A stretch of 64,000 nucleotides of DNA from Lederbergia citri (GCF_018343625.1 NZ_JAGYPG010000002.1:1035280-1099279), one strand, 5' to 3'. Shown: positions 53,936 to 63,178, numbered from the stretch's first letter. Numbers and translations: made by a program. The notes: generated from the letters alone by a model not told the origin.

Positions 53936-54712
53936 TTAATAGCTTTCATATCTTTTAAACAAGTATACGGTTAATACAAAAATACACAGTATGAGGGCAA
54001 CGCTAGAAAACATCATACTCCCAAAAGAATCTCCCCATGTTCCTGTTGCTAAATAAGAGCTTGCATGACTCAATGCATTTGAAGGACTCCACCCCATAAA
54101 CTTTGGCAAAAGTGAACCACATAACGAGATAGACGCTACGGCAAGAAGGCTAGCCCCTGCCACACCACCAATTTTTTTAAAGATTGTTCCCCCTAGCAGT
54201 GTAATCGTTAATGTAAATAAAATCCATATACTGTATACTCCTAAACTAGCGAAGAAATGACTTATTTCTACTTTATCGAATAAAAGATTTGTATAATAAT
54301 ATGACAATCCGTAACCAATGATAAAAGAGGCTAAAAGAATAATGGCGTTGGCGACCCATTTGCTGGCGATATATTGATAGGCTTGAACAGGACGCGCCAT
54401 GACTAAAGAAAGTGCTCCGCTATTTCTTTCTTGAACAATACTTCCCATTACACTTAGAACGAAAATCGCAGTACCAATCGTTCCCAGTTGTGATAAAGTG
54501 CCCGCCAACACTTCAGCTCCGGTTGGAACAGGGATCTCTATTACAGCTCCTTCTGGAAGATTTCCAGCCTTCTCCAAAATTTGCGGCATATAATATGAGG
54601 TTATTGGTTGAGAAATACATAGTACGCTGAGTACAATCGGCAGCCAGATTAACTTTTTATCTCTCCATGCTTCTAACAACTCTTTATTTAATAGCGTAAG
54701 AAATGTACTCAT
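53936..54712 (-). CDS. yxlG: ABC-2 type permease of the sigY operon (YxlG)
   Basis: 258 residues with six membrane segments. A short cytosolic start (LNKELLEAWRDKKLIWLP) and a large loop after segment 1 are typical of NosY/ABC-2 permeases. It partners the ATPase YxlF, whose gene overlaps it by 4 bp. In B. subtilis yxlG is the last gene of sigY-yxlCDEFG; order and sizes agree here. Confidence 0.88.
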   Translation of the reverse strand: MSTFLTLLNKELLEAWRDKKLIWLPIVLSVLCISQPITSYYMPQILEKAGNLPEGAVIEIPVPTGAEVLAGTLSQLGTIGTAIFVLSVMGSIVQERNSGALSLVMARPVQAYQYIASKWVANAIILLASFIIGYGLSYYYTNLLFDKVEISHFFASLGVYSIWILFTLTITLLGGTIFKKIGGVAGASLLAVASISLCGSLLPKFMGWSPSNALSHASSYLATGTWGDSFGSMMFSSVALILCIFVLTVYLFKRYESY

Positions 54713-55596
54713 TGATTTACCACCTCCATATAAGCGTCTTCTAATGTATGATTCTTTACTTCAAAGCGGTTGATCGTCATGTTGTTTTTAATACAATCTT
54801 CAAGCAAGTGATTTCGACTTGCATCAATCAATTTTATTTCTGCCGACGTTTCAGAGGTGAGAATAAATTCCTTTATATACTCTTTCGATTTTATCCAGTT
54901 TTCCAATTTCTCTTCCGTTGAGAGGATAAATGTTTCCTCGGTGTTCCGCTTCCTTAACGCATCTAGAGTTCCGGCCCATCTCACCGTACCATCTTTCAGC
55001 ATAACGATGTGATCACAAACTTGTTCTGCATCATGTAACACATGAGTAGAAAATAAGATGGCCATCTTATTTTTGAGTTCCATCATCATATTAAGGACAT
55101 CACGTCGTCCCGATGGATCGAGAGCGGATACTGGTTCATCCAAAATAAGCAGCTTCGGATCATGGAGCATTGCTTGAGCGAGGCCGAGCCTTTGTTTCAT
55201 CCCTCCAGAAAACCCACCAATCTTCTTGTTCTTGGCATCCTCTAATCCAACGAAAGAAAGCATTTCGTTAATTTTTTTCTGCAATTCTCTTTTTGTAAGA
55301 TGAGAAAGTTTTCCCGCAAAATGCAAATATTCAGTTGCTGTCATCCAAGAGAAAAATGCAGGATACTGAGGCAAAAAGCCAATTTCTTGCCGATCAATAC
55401 TCGTTCTACCTTGGAAAACAATCTTTCCAGATGTAGGAGTTAACAATCCTGATAGCATGCTCAGCGTTGTCGTTTTACCTGATCCATTTGGACCTAAAAG
55501 TGCAATACACTGTCTATCCTCAATGTTTAATGTCAATTCATTGACTGCTAAGTGATTCTTATATTTCTTCGATAATTTTTCTACTGATAATAGCAT
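54709..55596 (-). CDS. yxlF: ABC transporter ATPase of the sigY operon (YxlF)
   Basis: 295 residues. Walker A GPNGSGKTT near residue 38, signature FSGGMKQRLGLAQAM near 130, Walker B LLILDEPVSALD near 152, H-loop STHVLHDAEQ near 185. Start ATG 55596 with CGGAG 7 nt upstream; the frame extends upstream into yxlE but without a ribosome site. Part of the SigY autoregulatory unit. Confidence 0.9.
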   Translation of the reverse strand: MLLSVEKLSKKYKNHLAVNELTLNIEDRQCIALLGPNGSGKTTTLSMLSGLLTPTSGKIVFQGRTSIDRQEIGFLPQYPAFFSWMTATEYLHFAGKLSHLTKRELQKKINEMLSFVGLEDAKNKKIGGFSGGMKQRLGLAQAMLHDPKLLILDEPVSALDPSGRRDVLNMMMELKNKMAILFSTHVLHDAEQVCDHIVMLKDGTVRWAGTLDALRKRNTEETFILSTEEKLENWIKSKEYIKEFILTSETSAEIKLIDASRNHLLEDCIKNNMTINRFEVKNHTLEDAYMEVVNQ

Positions 55597-55609
55597 TTCG
55601 ATTCTCCGA

Positions 55610-55798
55610 TCAATATTTTTTCTTTCCGATGATAAAATAAAGAACCGGCCCCACAAGATTTAAGGCAACAATAATTATTATCCATAACCATTTTGGACCG
55701 TTTGTTTCCTCTTCTTTGATACAACTAGTAAGTGCAAAAGCCATTAAAATCAATTGTAAAACTACTAACGGAGCAATAACTTCCCATGAAATTGGCAT
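55610..55798 (-). CDS. yxlE: PLDc_N membrane protein of the sigY operon (YxlE)
   Basis: 62 residues with two membrane segments (6-25 and 38-57) and the PLDc_N pattern PKWLWIIIIVALNLVGPVLY. In B. subtilis YxlC, YxlD and YxlE lie between sigY and the transporter genes and act negatively on SigY. GGAGG stands before the ATG. Confidence 0.85.
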   Translation of the reverse strand: MPISWEVIAPLVVLQLILMAFALTSCIKEEETNGPKWLWIIIIVALNLVGPVLYFIIGKKKY

Positions 55799-55799
55799 A

Positions 55800-56009
55800 T
55801 TACTCTTCCTCCATTTTTAATTTTTTTCTATAAGGGCGGATCACGATGAAGTAATAAAAAATGAGCGGGGACGGACAATGTATTAATCCCCATAGTCCCC
55901 ATAGCCAAGCAAGTGCCCCCTTTTTCTTGGCATCAATAAATAATAGAATACTTTGTGTTAGTAAAATCGGAGCTGCAATCAATATGGAAATCGACAGTTC
56001 AGAATCCAT
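55800..56009 (-). CDS. yxlD: Small membrane protein of the sigY operon (YxlD)
   Basis: 69 residues, two membrane segments (about 5-24 and 32-54), ending in a charged tail. DAKKKGALAWLWGLWGL is typical. Position between yxlC and yxlE identifies it. ATG 56009 has a GGGG/TTGAG spacing; ATG 56024 is an alternative. It overlaps the yxlC end by about 10 bp. Confidence 0.8.
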   Translation of the reverse strand: MDSELSISILIAAPILLTQSILLFIDAKKKGALAWLWGLWGLIHCPSPLIFYYFIVIRPYRKKLKMEEE

Positions 56010-56334
56010 TATTCTCAACCCCATTTCCCCTTTTTTTACGCTTGCTTTCAGCGATTAACATAATCGGGATAAAAACAAACGCGCACCCCTGGACCCACAA
56101 AAAAACAGGCGGCATTTTAAAAGTAAATACGATATAGGAGGTTAAGATGACAAAGGCTGTGACTAAAAACATAATCAACTCGCGAATAAATGCCCTTTTT
56201 CGTTGAGCTTTAAACTCATTTAAAGTATTTAACAGTTGATAGCGCTCCGGAACTACCGGTTCATATACATCTTCCAGTTTTTCCATATCTTTCTTAAAAC
56301 GGTTCAACCATTCATCTTCATTATGATTCTTCAT
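55999..56334 (-). CDS. yxlC: SigY-associated membrane protein (YxlC), putative anti-sigma factor
   Basis: 111 residues: a cytosolic N-terminal helix part (1-50) then two membrane segments (about 52-74 and 77-97) and a basic tail. The position directly after sigY, with a TGATG stop-start overlap, and the layout match YxlC, a negative regulator of SigY in B. subtilis. AAAGGAG precedes the ATG. Confidence 0.85.
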   Translation of the reverse strand: MKNHNEDEWLNRFKKDMEKLEDVYEPVVPERYQLLNTLNEFKAQRKRAFIRELIMFLVTAFVILTSYIVFTFKMPPVFLWVQGCAFVFIPIMLIAESKRKKRGNGVENNGF

Positions 56335-56864
56335 CACGACCACTCCTTTCGAATTCGTTTTATTCCATTATGCACCCGCGTCTTAACCGTTCCTTCTTTA
56401 ATGCTTAGCATTTCAGCAATTTCAGGATAGGTAAATCCATAATAATGTCTTAGCAATATGGGAGCTCGAATATCCGGATCCAATTCAGCAAACTGATTCA
56501 TATATTCTGCCCACTCATGGCCCCCCATTGAAACATCCCACTTTACCTTGCGAATAACATCATCTTTTGCCTTTTCTAAACGTTTCCGTTCACGTTTTAT
56601 TTTTCGTTGATGATCGATATAAACCCGTGAAGCAATAGATATAAGCCAAGTTGAAAACTTTGAATCACCTTTAAAATGTTGTAAATGAATATAAGCTTTC
56701 AACATTGTTTCCTGGGTTAAATCTTCCGTTAGTCCAGGATCGAGACTTAGCTTAATTAAATATTTATATAGGAACGTATAGTTATTTTGAAAAAGTGATG
56801 TAAAAGCTTCATCATTCCCCTTTTTCGCTGATGCTATTAACTTTCTCTCTTCTACCTGCTCCAA
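56334..56864 (-). CDS. sigY: ECF RNA polymerase sigma factor SigY
   Basis: 176 residues, nearly the B. subtilis SigY length. Region 2 contains [20 protein letters not shown] near residue 45; region 4 has [20 protein letters not shown] near 150. Operon order sigY-yxlC-D-E-F-G is conserved, which settles the identity. Probable TTG start at 56864 with AGAGGGGG 11 nt upstream. A matching promoter lies just upstream. Confidence 0.92.
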   Translation of the reverse strand: MEQVEERKLIASAKKGNDEAFTSLFQNNYTFLYKYLIKLSLDPGLTEDLTQETMLKAYIHLQHFKGDSKFSTWLISIASRVYIDHQRKIKRERKRLEKAKDDVIRKVKWDVSMGGHEWAEYMNQFAELDPDIRAPILLRHYYGFTYPEIAEMLSIKEGTVKTRVHNGIKRIRKEWS

Positions 56865-56903
56865 CGAAAGACGAACCCCCTCTTTATTCGCTTCTAATCA
56901 TTT

Positions 56904-56929
56904 GACGCTCAATTTTTAGCAATCGTTCA
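56904..56929 (-). promoter_or_regulatory. SigY-dependent autoregulatory promoter
   Basis: Minus strand TGAACG, 16 bp, CGTC. These are the -35 and -10 sequences known for the autoregulated sigY promoter in B. subtilis. It lies about 40 bp before the sigY start. Confidence 0.8.
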
Positions 56930-56967
56930 TTTTGATTTAAAAATTTATTATTTCTTTAATAATTAAC

Positions 56968-56999
56968 AAAAAAGAGTTGCCAAAACGTATTTGCAACTC
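56968..56999 (-). terminator. Terminator of the zinc-ribbon/S1C protease gene
   Basis: GAGTTGCA / GGCAACTC stem, 10-nt loop, TTTTTT on the minus strand, 11 bp after the stop. Confidence 0.88.
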
Positions 57000-57010
57000 A
57001 TAAATCGTAA

Positions 57011-58198
57011 TTAAAAATCGTCGTTATAATTTTCATCATCATCATAATAGTATTCATCTTCATAGCTCTCATCATCATAATAATCGTAATCATCATCTTC
57101 ATAATCTTCGTAATCATAGTAGTCGTCATCGTCTTGGTATTCGTCATCTATATAATCATCGGTATAATCCCAGTCATACTCATCTTCATAGCTATCTCCA
57201 TACTCACCCCAATACGGAAACTCATATTGATGGTAATCTTCATATTCATCACTGTATTCTCCACCGTCAAAATAATAGTCATTGCCAAATAGATCTTGAT
57301 AAAACAATTGTCCTGCATCATTGTTGAAGAGAGCAGCAATTTCTTCAAAACTCATTGGAGAACTAACCCATCCGTTAATAATATCTATTACTTGTATAAT
57401 TGGGATGCTAAAGGCAATATTTGTTTCACGATTATCACGGGCTGAATTAATGGCGATTACTTTTTCGGTTTTTTTATCAATGAGTGGTCCGCCACTGCTT
57501 CCAGGTGCAATTGGAGCGGAAATTTGATAAATTCCATCATATGTATGTGGCGGAATAACGAAGCTCCGATTTATACCACTAATATTTCCTAACGTTGCCG
57601 TATTTTCAAAACCTCTCGGACTTCCTAAAGCAATAACTTCGTCTCCTAACTTTGTTCCATTTCCTTCCTCTAATTCAAGCGGAGTCCTTCCCGCCAAATG
57701 ATCGACTCGAATAACAGCAATATCAATTTCATTACTATAACCAATAACCTTTCCATCGAATTCTCTTCCTTCGTAATTGCGGATTAAAACGTTTACACTA
57801 CCTTCCACAACATGCGCATTCGTCAAAATGTCTCCATTCCTATTTATCAGGAATCCCGATCCTTGGCCAAAGTCATTGAATATAGTAAACACTTTTGGTT
57901 GTGCTTCTTCTATAATTTTTGAAACTTCTTTTGGCGGAGGTGAAGTTTCTTGAGTTTTCACTTCTACAAGCTGTGTTGAGGCAGATTCTGAATCCTCTTT
58001 TTTAACTTGTTCTATCCGTATCTCTTGCCTATTTTTATTTAATTCCAAACTAAGAAAATAAAAAACCCCAATACAAAGTAAAGCTGTCAAAGCTATAAGC
58101 GGAACCCATACTTTATTTTTCCCATTTACCTTTTTTCCACATTCGGAACAATACTTAGATTTTTGCTCAAGGGAGGCCCCGCACTTTGTGCAATACAA
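57011..58198 (-). CDS. Membrane-anchored trypsin-like (S1C/DegP-type) protease with zinc ribbon and acidic Tyr-rich tail
   Basis: About 395 residues. N-terminal zinc ribbon YCTKCG...YCSECGKK (residues 2-25), a membrane segment (about 30-50), a linker, then a DegP-like protease domain: His in LTNAHVVEG, Asp in EIDIAVIRVD, Ser in APGSSGGPL; all three catalytic residues are present. No PDZ domain. The last ~95 residues are almost only Asp, Glu and Tyr (for example DYEDDDYDYYDDESYEDE). TTG 58198 is favoured as start (AGGAG 8 nt upstream); GTG 58207 is in frame. Likely extracellular quality control or cell-wall role; the tail may bind metal ions or basic wall partners (inference). Confidence 0.88.
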   Translation of the reverse strand: MYCTKCGASLEQKSKYCSECGKKVNGKNKVWVPLIALTALLCIGVFYFLSLELNKNRQEIRIEQVKKEDSESASTQLVEVKTQETSPPPKEVSKIIEEAQPKVFTIFNDFGQGSGFLINRNGDILTNAHVVEGSVNVLIRNYEGREFDGKVIGYSNEIDIAVIRVDHLAGRTPLELEEGNGTKLGDEVIALGSPRGFENTATLGNISGINRSFVIPPHTYDGIYQISAPIAPGSSGGPLIDKKTEKVIAINSARDNRETNIAFSIPIIQVIDIINGWVSSPMSFEEIAALFNNDAGQLFYQDLFGNDYYFDGGEYSDEYEDYHQYEFPYWGEYGDSYEDEYDWDYTDDYIDDEYQDDDDYYDYEDYEDDDYDYYDDESYEDEYYYDDDENYNDDF

Positions 58199-58285
58199 AT
58201 TAACCACTCCTGTCAGAGGACTATTTACCTATTACTAGTTTATTTGGAAATCATTGACCATTCAATCTATTTTTCTATTATATTT

Positions 58286-58326
58286 ATAAAAAAAAGCTTC
58301 ACTCCTTAGCTAAAAGGAATGAAGCT
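58286..58326 (-). terminator. Terminator of the purine permease / adenine deaminase operon
   Basis: AGCTTCATTCCTT / AAGGAGTGAAGCT stem (one G-T type pair) followed by TTTTTTTT on the minus strand. Confidence 0.9.
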
Positions 58327-58357
58327 ATTTAAAATCAATTTTGTCAATGAATAGGAT

Positions 58358-60148
58358 TTATTTTAAAATCTCAGTTTCTATTAATTTAAATTCCGTAACA
58401 TCCACAATTCCTCTATTAGAGATACGAATTTCTGGTATGACCGGAAGTGCAATTAGTGAAAATGTCATAAATGGTGCATGGATCGGGCAACCAATTTCTT
58501 TCCATGCTTGTTCGAGCTCTTGAACCTCTTTAACAACAGTTTCCAGAGGCTGGTCGGACATGAGACCTGCAATTCGCATGCTTACTTTTGCAAGGACTTT
58601 TTGATTTTCTACTACAATCATGCCTCCTCCCATTTTAGCAAGTTCATTTGCAGCAAATGCCATATCTTCGGGATTCGTCCCCATCACTAGCAAGTTATGG
58701 CTATCGTGGGCAACTGTAGAAGCGACTGCTCCTTTTTTCAACTGGAACCCATGAGCAAAACCGAGTGAAATTTGTCCCGTCGCATGATGACGCTCAATAC
58801 AAGCAAGCTGTAAAATATCTTTTTCTACATGCGGTTGGATTACACCATCCACTACTTGCAAGTTCGATGTCATTTTTTCAGTACGAGCGCTGTTTTCAAT
58901 GATTTTTATGACATTAACCTCTGTTGTTCCTTCGGTTTTACTTTTTAACAAAAAGTCATTAGGATTAAGTTCTGATTTAAGATTAATTGAATTACGCACA
59001 TGCTCTGGATAAATAAATGTAGGGAATTGTTTTACAAGTGCTCCGTTATTAAAAACGACTTCCCCATCCGTAATGACTGTCTCCGGCTCGACTTTATGAA
59101 GATCTTCGATGATTAAAATATCTGCGCATTTTCCAGGTGCAATCGCCCCTAAATCTTGATCTAATTTATAATATCGTGCCACATTAATTGTTGCCATTTG
59201 AATTGCTGTTACAGGATCAACACCTTCTTCAATCGCGCGGCGGACGACATGGTTTAAATGCCCTTTTTCAATAAGTGTTTGTGGATAAACATCATCTGTT
59301 ACTAAGCTGATATTGTCGGTGTTCACTTTATCTTCTGTGACTACTTTGATCACTTCTTTGACATCATGCCAAGCAGAACCTTCACGGATCATGAGATGCA
59401 TACCCATTCTAACCTTCTCAAGTCCCTGTTCTCTCGTGACAGTTTCATGGTCAGAGGTGACTCCTGCTGCAATATAAGCTTGAAGCATTTGTGGATCATC
59501 TGCAGGAAAATGCCCCGTTACCGTTTTATTCGCTTTAATTGTTTCCTCAATTTCTCCGCACATAAGTGGATCTCCGAAAACAACCCCAGGGAAGTTCATT
59601 ACCTCACCAAGCCCAGCTACATTTTCCCATTGTAAACCAGCTTTTATATCTTCTACACTTAGTGATGCACCCGTATCTTCAAAGTCTGTTGTTGCTGGAA
59701 CACATGACGGAAACGTTGTGAACACTTTTAATGGGAGCTGTTGCCCTTCCTCATGCATCAAACGAACACCTTCAACACCAAAAACATTAGCAATTTCATG
59801 TGGATCCATGAATATACCCGTTGTTCCTTTAGGCAAAGCGGCTTTTGCAAATTCCGTTACAGAAAGCATCGTACTTTCCACGTGCATATGACCATCCAAT
59901 AAGCCTGGAGCAATGTATTTTTGATTAGCATCAATCACTTTTGTTTGATCACCAATCGTATGATCTGCATTCCCTATATACGCAATTCTTCCTTGAGAGA
60001 CAGCGACATCCATGTTTTCAAGTAATTCACCAGTGAATACATTCACTAACGTACCATTTTTTATCACTAAATCAGCCTTTTCTATTCCTCTCGCAACCTT
60101 GGAAAGTTGCTGACTAACCTCATATAGTTTTTTTCTATTGCTTTGCAT
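58358..60148 (-). CDS. ade: Adenine deaminase
   Basis: About 596 residues of the AdeC family (amidohydrolase superfamily). Metal motif GLLDGHMHVEST near residue 95 and DPHEIANVFG near 125; the C-terminal half contains the family-specific FAHGFQLKKGAVASTVAHDSHN region in two blocks. Converts adenine to hypoxanthine and ammonia. Start ATG 60148 has GGAG 10 nt upstream; longer in-frame ATGs lack one. It lies about 90 bp after the permease and shares its riboswitch. Ade as partner of a purine permease makes sense: uptake and entry into the hypoxanthine pool. Confidence 0.92.
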   Translation of the reverse strand: MQSNRKKLYEVSQQLSKVARGIEKADLVIKNGTLVNVFTGELLENMDVAVSQGRIAYIGNADHTIGDQTKVIDANQKYIAPGLLDGHMHVESTMLSVTEFAKAALPKGTTGIFMDPHEIANVFGVEGVRLMHEEGQQLPLKVFTTFPSCVPATTDFEDTGASLSVEDIKAGLQWENVAGLGEVMNFPGVVFGDPLMCGEIEETIKANKTVTGHFPADDPQMLQAYIAAGVTSDHETVTREQGLEKVRMGMHLMIREGSAWHDVKEVIKVVTEDKVNTDNISLVTDDVYPQTLIEKGHLNHVVRRAIEEGVDPVTAIQMATINVARYYKLDQDLGAIAPGKCADILIIEDLHKVEPETVITDGEVVFNNGALVKQFPTFIYPEHVRNSINLKSELNPNDFLLKSKTEGTTEVNVIKIIENSARTEKMTSNLQVVDGVIQPHVEKDILQLACIERHHATGQISLGFAHGFQLKKGAVASTVAHDSHNLLVMGTNPEDMAFAANELAKMGGGMIVVENQKVLAKVSMRIAGLMSDQPLETVVKEVQELEQAWKEIGCPIHAPFMTFSLIALPVIPEIRISNRGIVDVTEFKLIETEILK

Positions 60149-60237
60149 AGATGTCACTCTCCCATCGATATTAGAAAATAGGGAATGCCCATATATTATG
60201 TGCATTCCCATTCTTTGGATTCTCAAAAAACTTTATA

Positions 60238-61542
60238 TTATTCTACAGCCCAACCTAGATATGCAATGAATACTACAAATAACACGTACATAATCGGATG
60301 AACTTCTTTATATTTACCTCTGAATACCATTGTTAATGGATAAAGGATAAATCCTAGGGCGATACCCGTTGAAATGCTATAAGTTAAAGGCATAGTAACG
60401 ACAGTCAAGAAAGCTGGAATCGCAAATTCAAATTCATTCCATTTGATTTCAGCCAATGCTGAAGACATCAAGATACCAACTACGATTAAGGCAGGAGCCG
60501 TAACTTGCGGCGTAACAACACTTAGCAAAGGTGAGAAGAACAACGCTAAGATGAATAGTCCTGCTGTTACGATAGATGTAAAACCAGTACGTCCACCTGC
60601 TGCAACACCAGAAGTTGATTCTACATAAGAAGTAGTTGTAGAAGTTCCTAAAACAGCACCAATCATCGTTGCAATTGAGTCAGCAGACAAAGCACGTCCG
60701 ATTCTAGGCAATTTTCCATCGACTAATAATCCTGCTTGACGAGTAACAGCTAATAATGTACCTGCTGTATCAAAGAAATCTACAAACAATAATGTAAAAA
60801 TAACAACAAGCATATGAGGTGTGAATATATCACCTAAATGACTGAACATAGCACCAAAAGTTGGCTCAAGACTTGGAATTGGCGCAATCACTCCAGATGG
60901 CAAATCGATAAGGCCAAAAATGATACCTGCAACGGAAGTAACGATCATTCCGTAAAAGATTGCTCCTCTAAAACGTCTAATCATAAAAAATGCAGTAACA
61001 ATCAAACCAAAGATAGCTAGTAATGTTGTTGGAGCAGTGATGTCCCCAAGAGCGACAATCGTTGTACCAGGCTGAGCTTCTTTTACAATCCCGGCATTTT
61101 GAAAACCGATAAAAGCAATAAACAAACCGATACCAGATGCAACTGCAAGCTTCAATTGTTCAGGAATTGCATTGATAATTGTTTCGCGAATTTTTGTTAA
61201 TGTTAAAATGAAGAAAATAAGACCAGAAATAAATGTTCCTGCTAAAGCTGTTTGCCAAGGAATACCCATTCCTAATACAACTGTAAAAGCAAAGAAAGCA
61301 TTAATTCCCATTCCAGGTGCTAGAGCAACCGGATATTTCGCCCATAACCCCATGATTAAACATGCAAGAGCAGAAGCAAGACCTGTTGCTACGAAAATAG
61401 CACCTTGATCCATACCTGTTGCACTTAAAATGGATGGATTAACGAACAGAATGTATGCCATCGCAAGAAATGTTGTAAGACCTGCAACCGATTCTTGACG
61501 GTAGTTCGTGTTCAATTCCTTAAAATTAAAATAACGATCCAT
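60238..61542 (-). CDS. pbuG: NCS2 guanine/hypoxanthine permease (PbuG/PbuO type)
   Basis: 434 residues with 12-14 membrane segments. NCS2/AzgA-type motifs: ELNTNYRQESVAGLTTFLAM at the start, GMGINAFFAFTVV near 85, and TSTTTSYVESTSGVAAGGRTG (in two blocks) near 305. The AzgA branch carries guanine, hypoxanthine and adenine. Start ATG 61542 with AGGAGG 6 nt upstream. The C-type guanine riboswitch upstream supports the specificity; pbuG versus pbuO is not fully decided. Confidence 0.85.
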   Translation of the reverse strand: MDRYFNFKELNTNYRQESVAGLTTFLAMAYILFVNPSILSATGMDQGAIFVATGLASALACLIMGLWAKYPVALAPGMGINAFFAFTVVLGMGIPWQTALAGTFISGLIFFILTLTKIRETIINAIPEQLKLAVASGIGLFIAFIGFQNAGIVKEAQPGTTIVALGDITAPTTLLAIFGLIVTAFFMIRRFRGAIFYGMIVTSVAGIIFGLIDLPSGVIAPIPSLEPTFGAMFSHLGDIFTPHMLVVIFTLLFVDFFDTAGTLLAVTRQAGLLVDGKLPRIGRALSADSIATMIGAVLGTSTTTSYVESTSGVAAGGRTGFTSIVTAGLFILALFFSPLLSVVTPQVTAPALIVVGILMSSALAEIKWNEFEFAIPAFLTVVTMPLTYSISTGIALGFILYPLTMVFRGKYKEVHPIMYVLFVVFIAYLGWAVE

Positions 61543-61580
61543 GATTTTCCTCCTAAGTTCCAATGTAAAATGCTAAGAAA

Positions 61581-61719
61581 AGCGCAAGCGCCTTGCCCAT
61601 CGACGTACAAACTTCAGGGCTATCGACTGAGATAAAGGAAACACGACGAGCCAAAAAGGCGAGTCGATGTTGACTTATCGTAGGGAGATGGACAAGAAGT
61701 TTGCTAGTCGATAGGCGCT
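61581..61719. repeat. Intergenic repeat element with terminal inverted ends in the pbuG leader
   Basis: About 140 bp, GC-richer than its surroundings. Left end GCGCC(TTGCCC)ATCGAC pairs with right end GTCGAT(A)GGCGC. Interior segments such as GAGTCGATGTTGAC and GGAGATGGACAAG resemble dispersed, non-coding Bacillaceae repeat elements known to me by general pattern only. It sits between the riboswitch terminator and the permease ribosome site, so it is part of the transcript. Only one copy found in this window. Confidence 0.6.
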
Positions 61720-61731
61720 ATAGCTAAACAC

Positions 61732-61918
61732 AAAAAACCCGGGTACAATGTCTACCCAGGTTCCGATCTACGTTGATGAACGAAGAAAATGACGTTAAAA
61801 AAGAAAAATAATGACAACAGCCAAACATATCATTTTCACTGTTCTTCATGTAGTCCGGTATTTTACGGTTACCTGGTAGAGACACTTGAGCCATATTCTC
61901 AAGCATATACATTGAATG
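61732..61918 (-). promoter_or_regulatory. Guanine (purine) riboswitch with terminator
   Basis: Minus strand. Aptamer at about 61918-61845: P2 CTTGAG/CTCAAG with loop AATATGG, junction TGTCTCTACC, P3 AGGTA/(A)TACC with loop ACCGTAAA, and junction GGACTAC. The specificity base is C in GACTA, hence guanine/hypoxanthine rather than adenine. A Rho-independent terminator (AACCTGGGTA / TACCCGGGTT, TTTT) lies at 61762-61732. Guanine binding should stop transcription of pbuG-ade. Confidence 0.95.
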
Positions 61919-62448
61919 AACTTTTATTTAATTGTTTTCTATATTTCTATTAATAGCATAAAAGTCCTATATTGGTCAATACAAAAGACGAATATTTTTA
62001 TTTTTAAATTAGGTAATGTTCGTGAATCATATGATTTTTCTAGTATTACTTAGCGAAATTTGTCGGATGACTACGATGTCAAATCTAGATTAATAAAATG
62101 ATAACAGAAATAGATTCTTTATTGAACAATAAATGTTTTATCCTATTTTAAGTTAAATACAATCAGCCTTTAATGAAGTTTAATGACTTCTATTAGATTT
62201 TTTGAAATTCTACTAGACGATTTAAAAGATCAATCAGATGTTGCACAATTGTTATATGATATTCTTAATACTGGAAACAATTGATATGTTTCATGTTAAA
62301 TTTTTGACATTCCTTTCCTTCTGAATTATTTTTTCACTACAAATCATGTGTTATAATAACCTAGAAAATGATGCAATTTGTTCAACACGCATCAATTGAA
62401 CCTATCCAAAATGTTGTATACTTTTTATTTTGAAAGTGAGTGTTCAGA
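61919..62448. other. Divergent intergenic region, riboswitch / yeeI
   Basis: 530 bp. Contains three decayed copies of the CTATTAGA repeat (62187-62240, listed separately) and AT-rich sequence with possible -10 boxes (TATAAT near 62353, TATACT near 62416). No gene seen. Confidence 0.5.
62190..62243. repeat. Degenerate relative of the 20.5-bp phased repeat
   Basis: CTATTAGA, CTACTAGACGATTT and CAATCAGATG follow one another at 20- and 21-bp steps, the same core and period as the array at 53.7-53.9 kb. Only three copies. Confidence 0.6.
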
Positions 62449-63171
62449 ATGGGCCGTAAATGGAACAATATTAAAGAAAAGAAAGCGTCTAAGGATGCGA
62501 ATACAAGTCGTATTTATGCAAAATTCGGGCGTGAAATATATGTAGCTGCTAAGCAAGGGGAACCTGATCCAGAATCGAATCAGGCGTTAAAAGTCGTGCT
62601 GGAACGCGCAAAAACATATAATGTTCCGAGAGCGATTATCGATCGAGCGATTGAAAAAGCAAAAGGCGGATCTGAGGAAAATTATGATGAGCTTCGCTAT
62701 GAAGGGTTTGGACCAAACGGGTCGATGGTCATCGTTGATGCTTTGACCAATAATGTAAATCGTACCGCGTCTGAAGTCCGCGCTGCTTTTGGAAAGAACG
62801 GCGGCAATATGGGTGTCAGTGGATCTGTTGCTTATATGTTTGACGCAACAGCCGTCATTGGGATAGAAGGAAAAACAGCGGATGAAGTGCTCGAACTATT
62901 AATGGAAGCAGATATTGATGTTAGAGATATTACTGAAGAAGATGAAACGGTCATTGTATATGCTGAGCCAGATCAGTTCCATGCAGTTCAGGAAGCTTTA
63001 AAAGAAGCAGGAATCACCGAATTTGCAGTTGCAGAGCTTACTATGCTAGCTCAAAACCATATAACTTTACCGGAAGATGCACAAGCACAATTCGAAAAAA
63101 TGATCGACGCATTAGATAATCTGGAAGATGTTAGCCAAGTTTACCACAATGTTGATTTCCCAGAAGAATAA
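62449..63171 (+). CDS. yeeI: YebC/PmpR family protein YeeI (YebC2)
   Basis: 240 residues. The N-terminus [20 protein letters not shown] is the YeeI subtype (YrbC-type begins differently). Three-domain YebC fold; [17 protein letters not shown] near 115 is conserved. Long annotated as a transcription regulator; recent work on B. subtilis YeeI/YebC2 points to relief of ribosome stalling. Start ATG 62449 (AAAGTGAG upstream), not the GTG at 62440. Single gene with a strong terminator. Confidence 0.93.
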   Translation: MGRKWNNIKEKKASKDANTSRIYAKFGREIYVAAKQGEPDPESNQALKVVLERAKTYNVPRAIIDRAIEKAKGGSEENYDELRYEGFGPNGSMVIVDALTNNVNRTASEVRAAFGKNGGNMGVSGSVAYMFDATAVIGIEGKTADEVLELLMEADIDVRDITEEDETVIVYAEPDQFHAVQEALKEAGITEFAVAELTMLAQNHITLPEDAQAQFEKMIDALDNLEDVSQVYHNVDFPEE

Positions 63172-63178
63172 GAATGAA

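Noticed and set aside
57148..57527. Antisense and alternate frames over the Asp/Tyr-rich tail
   Set aside because: They arise from the low-complexity codons of the real gene.
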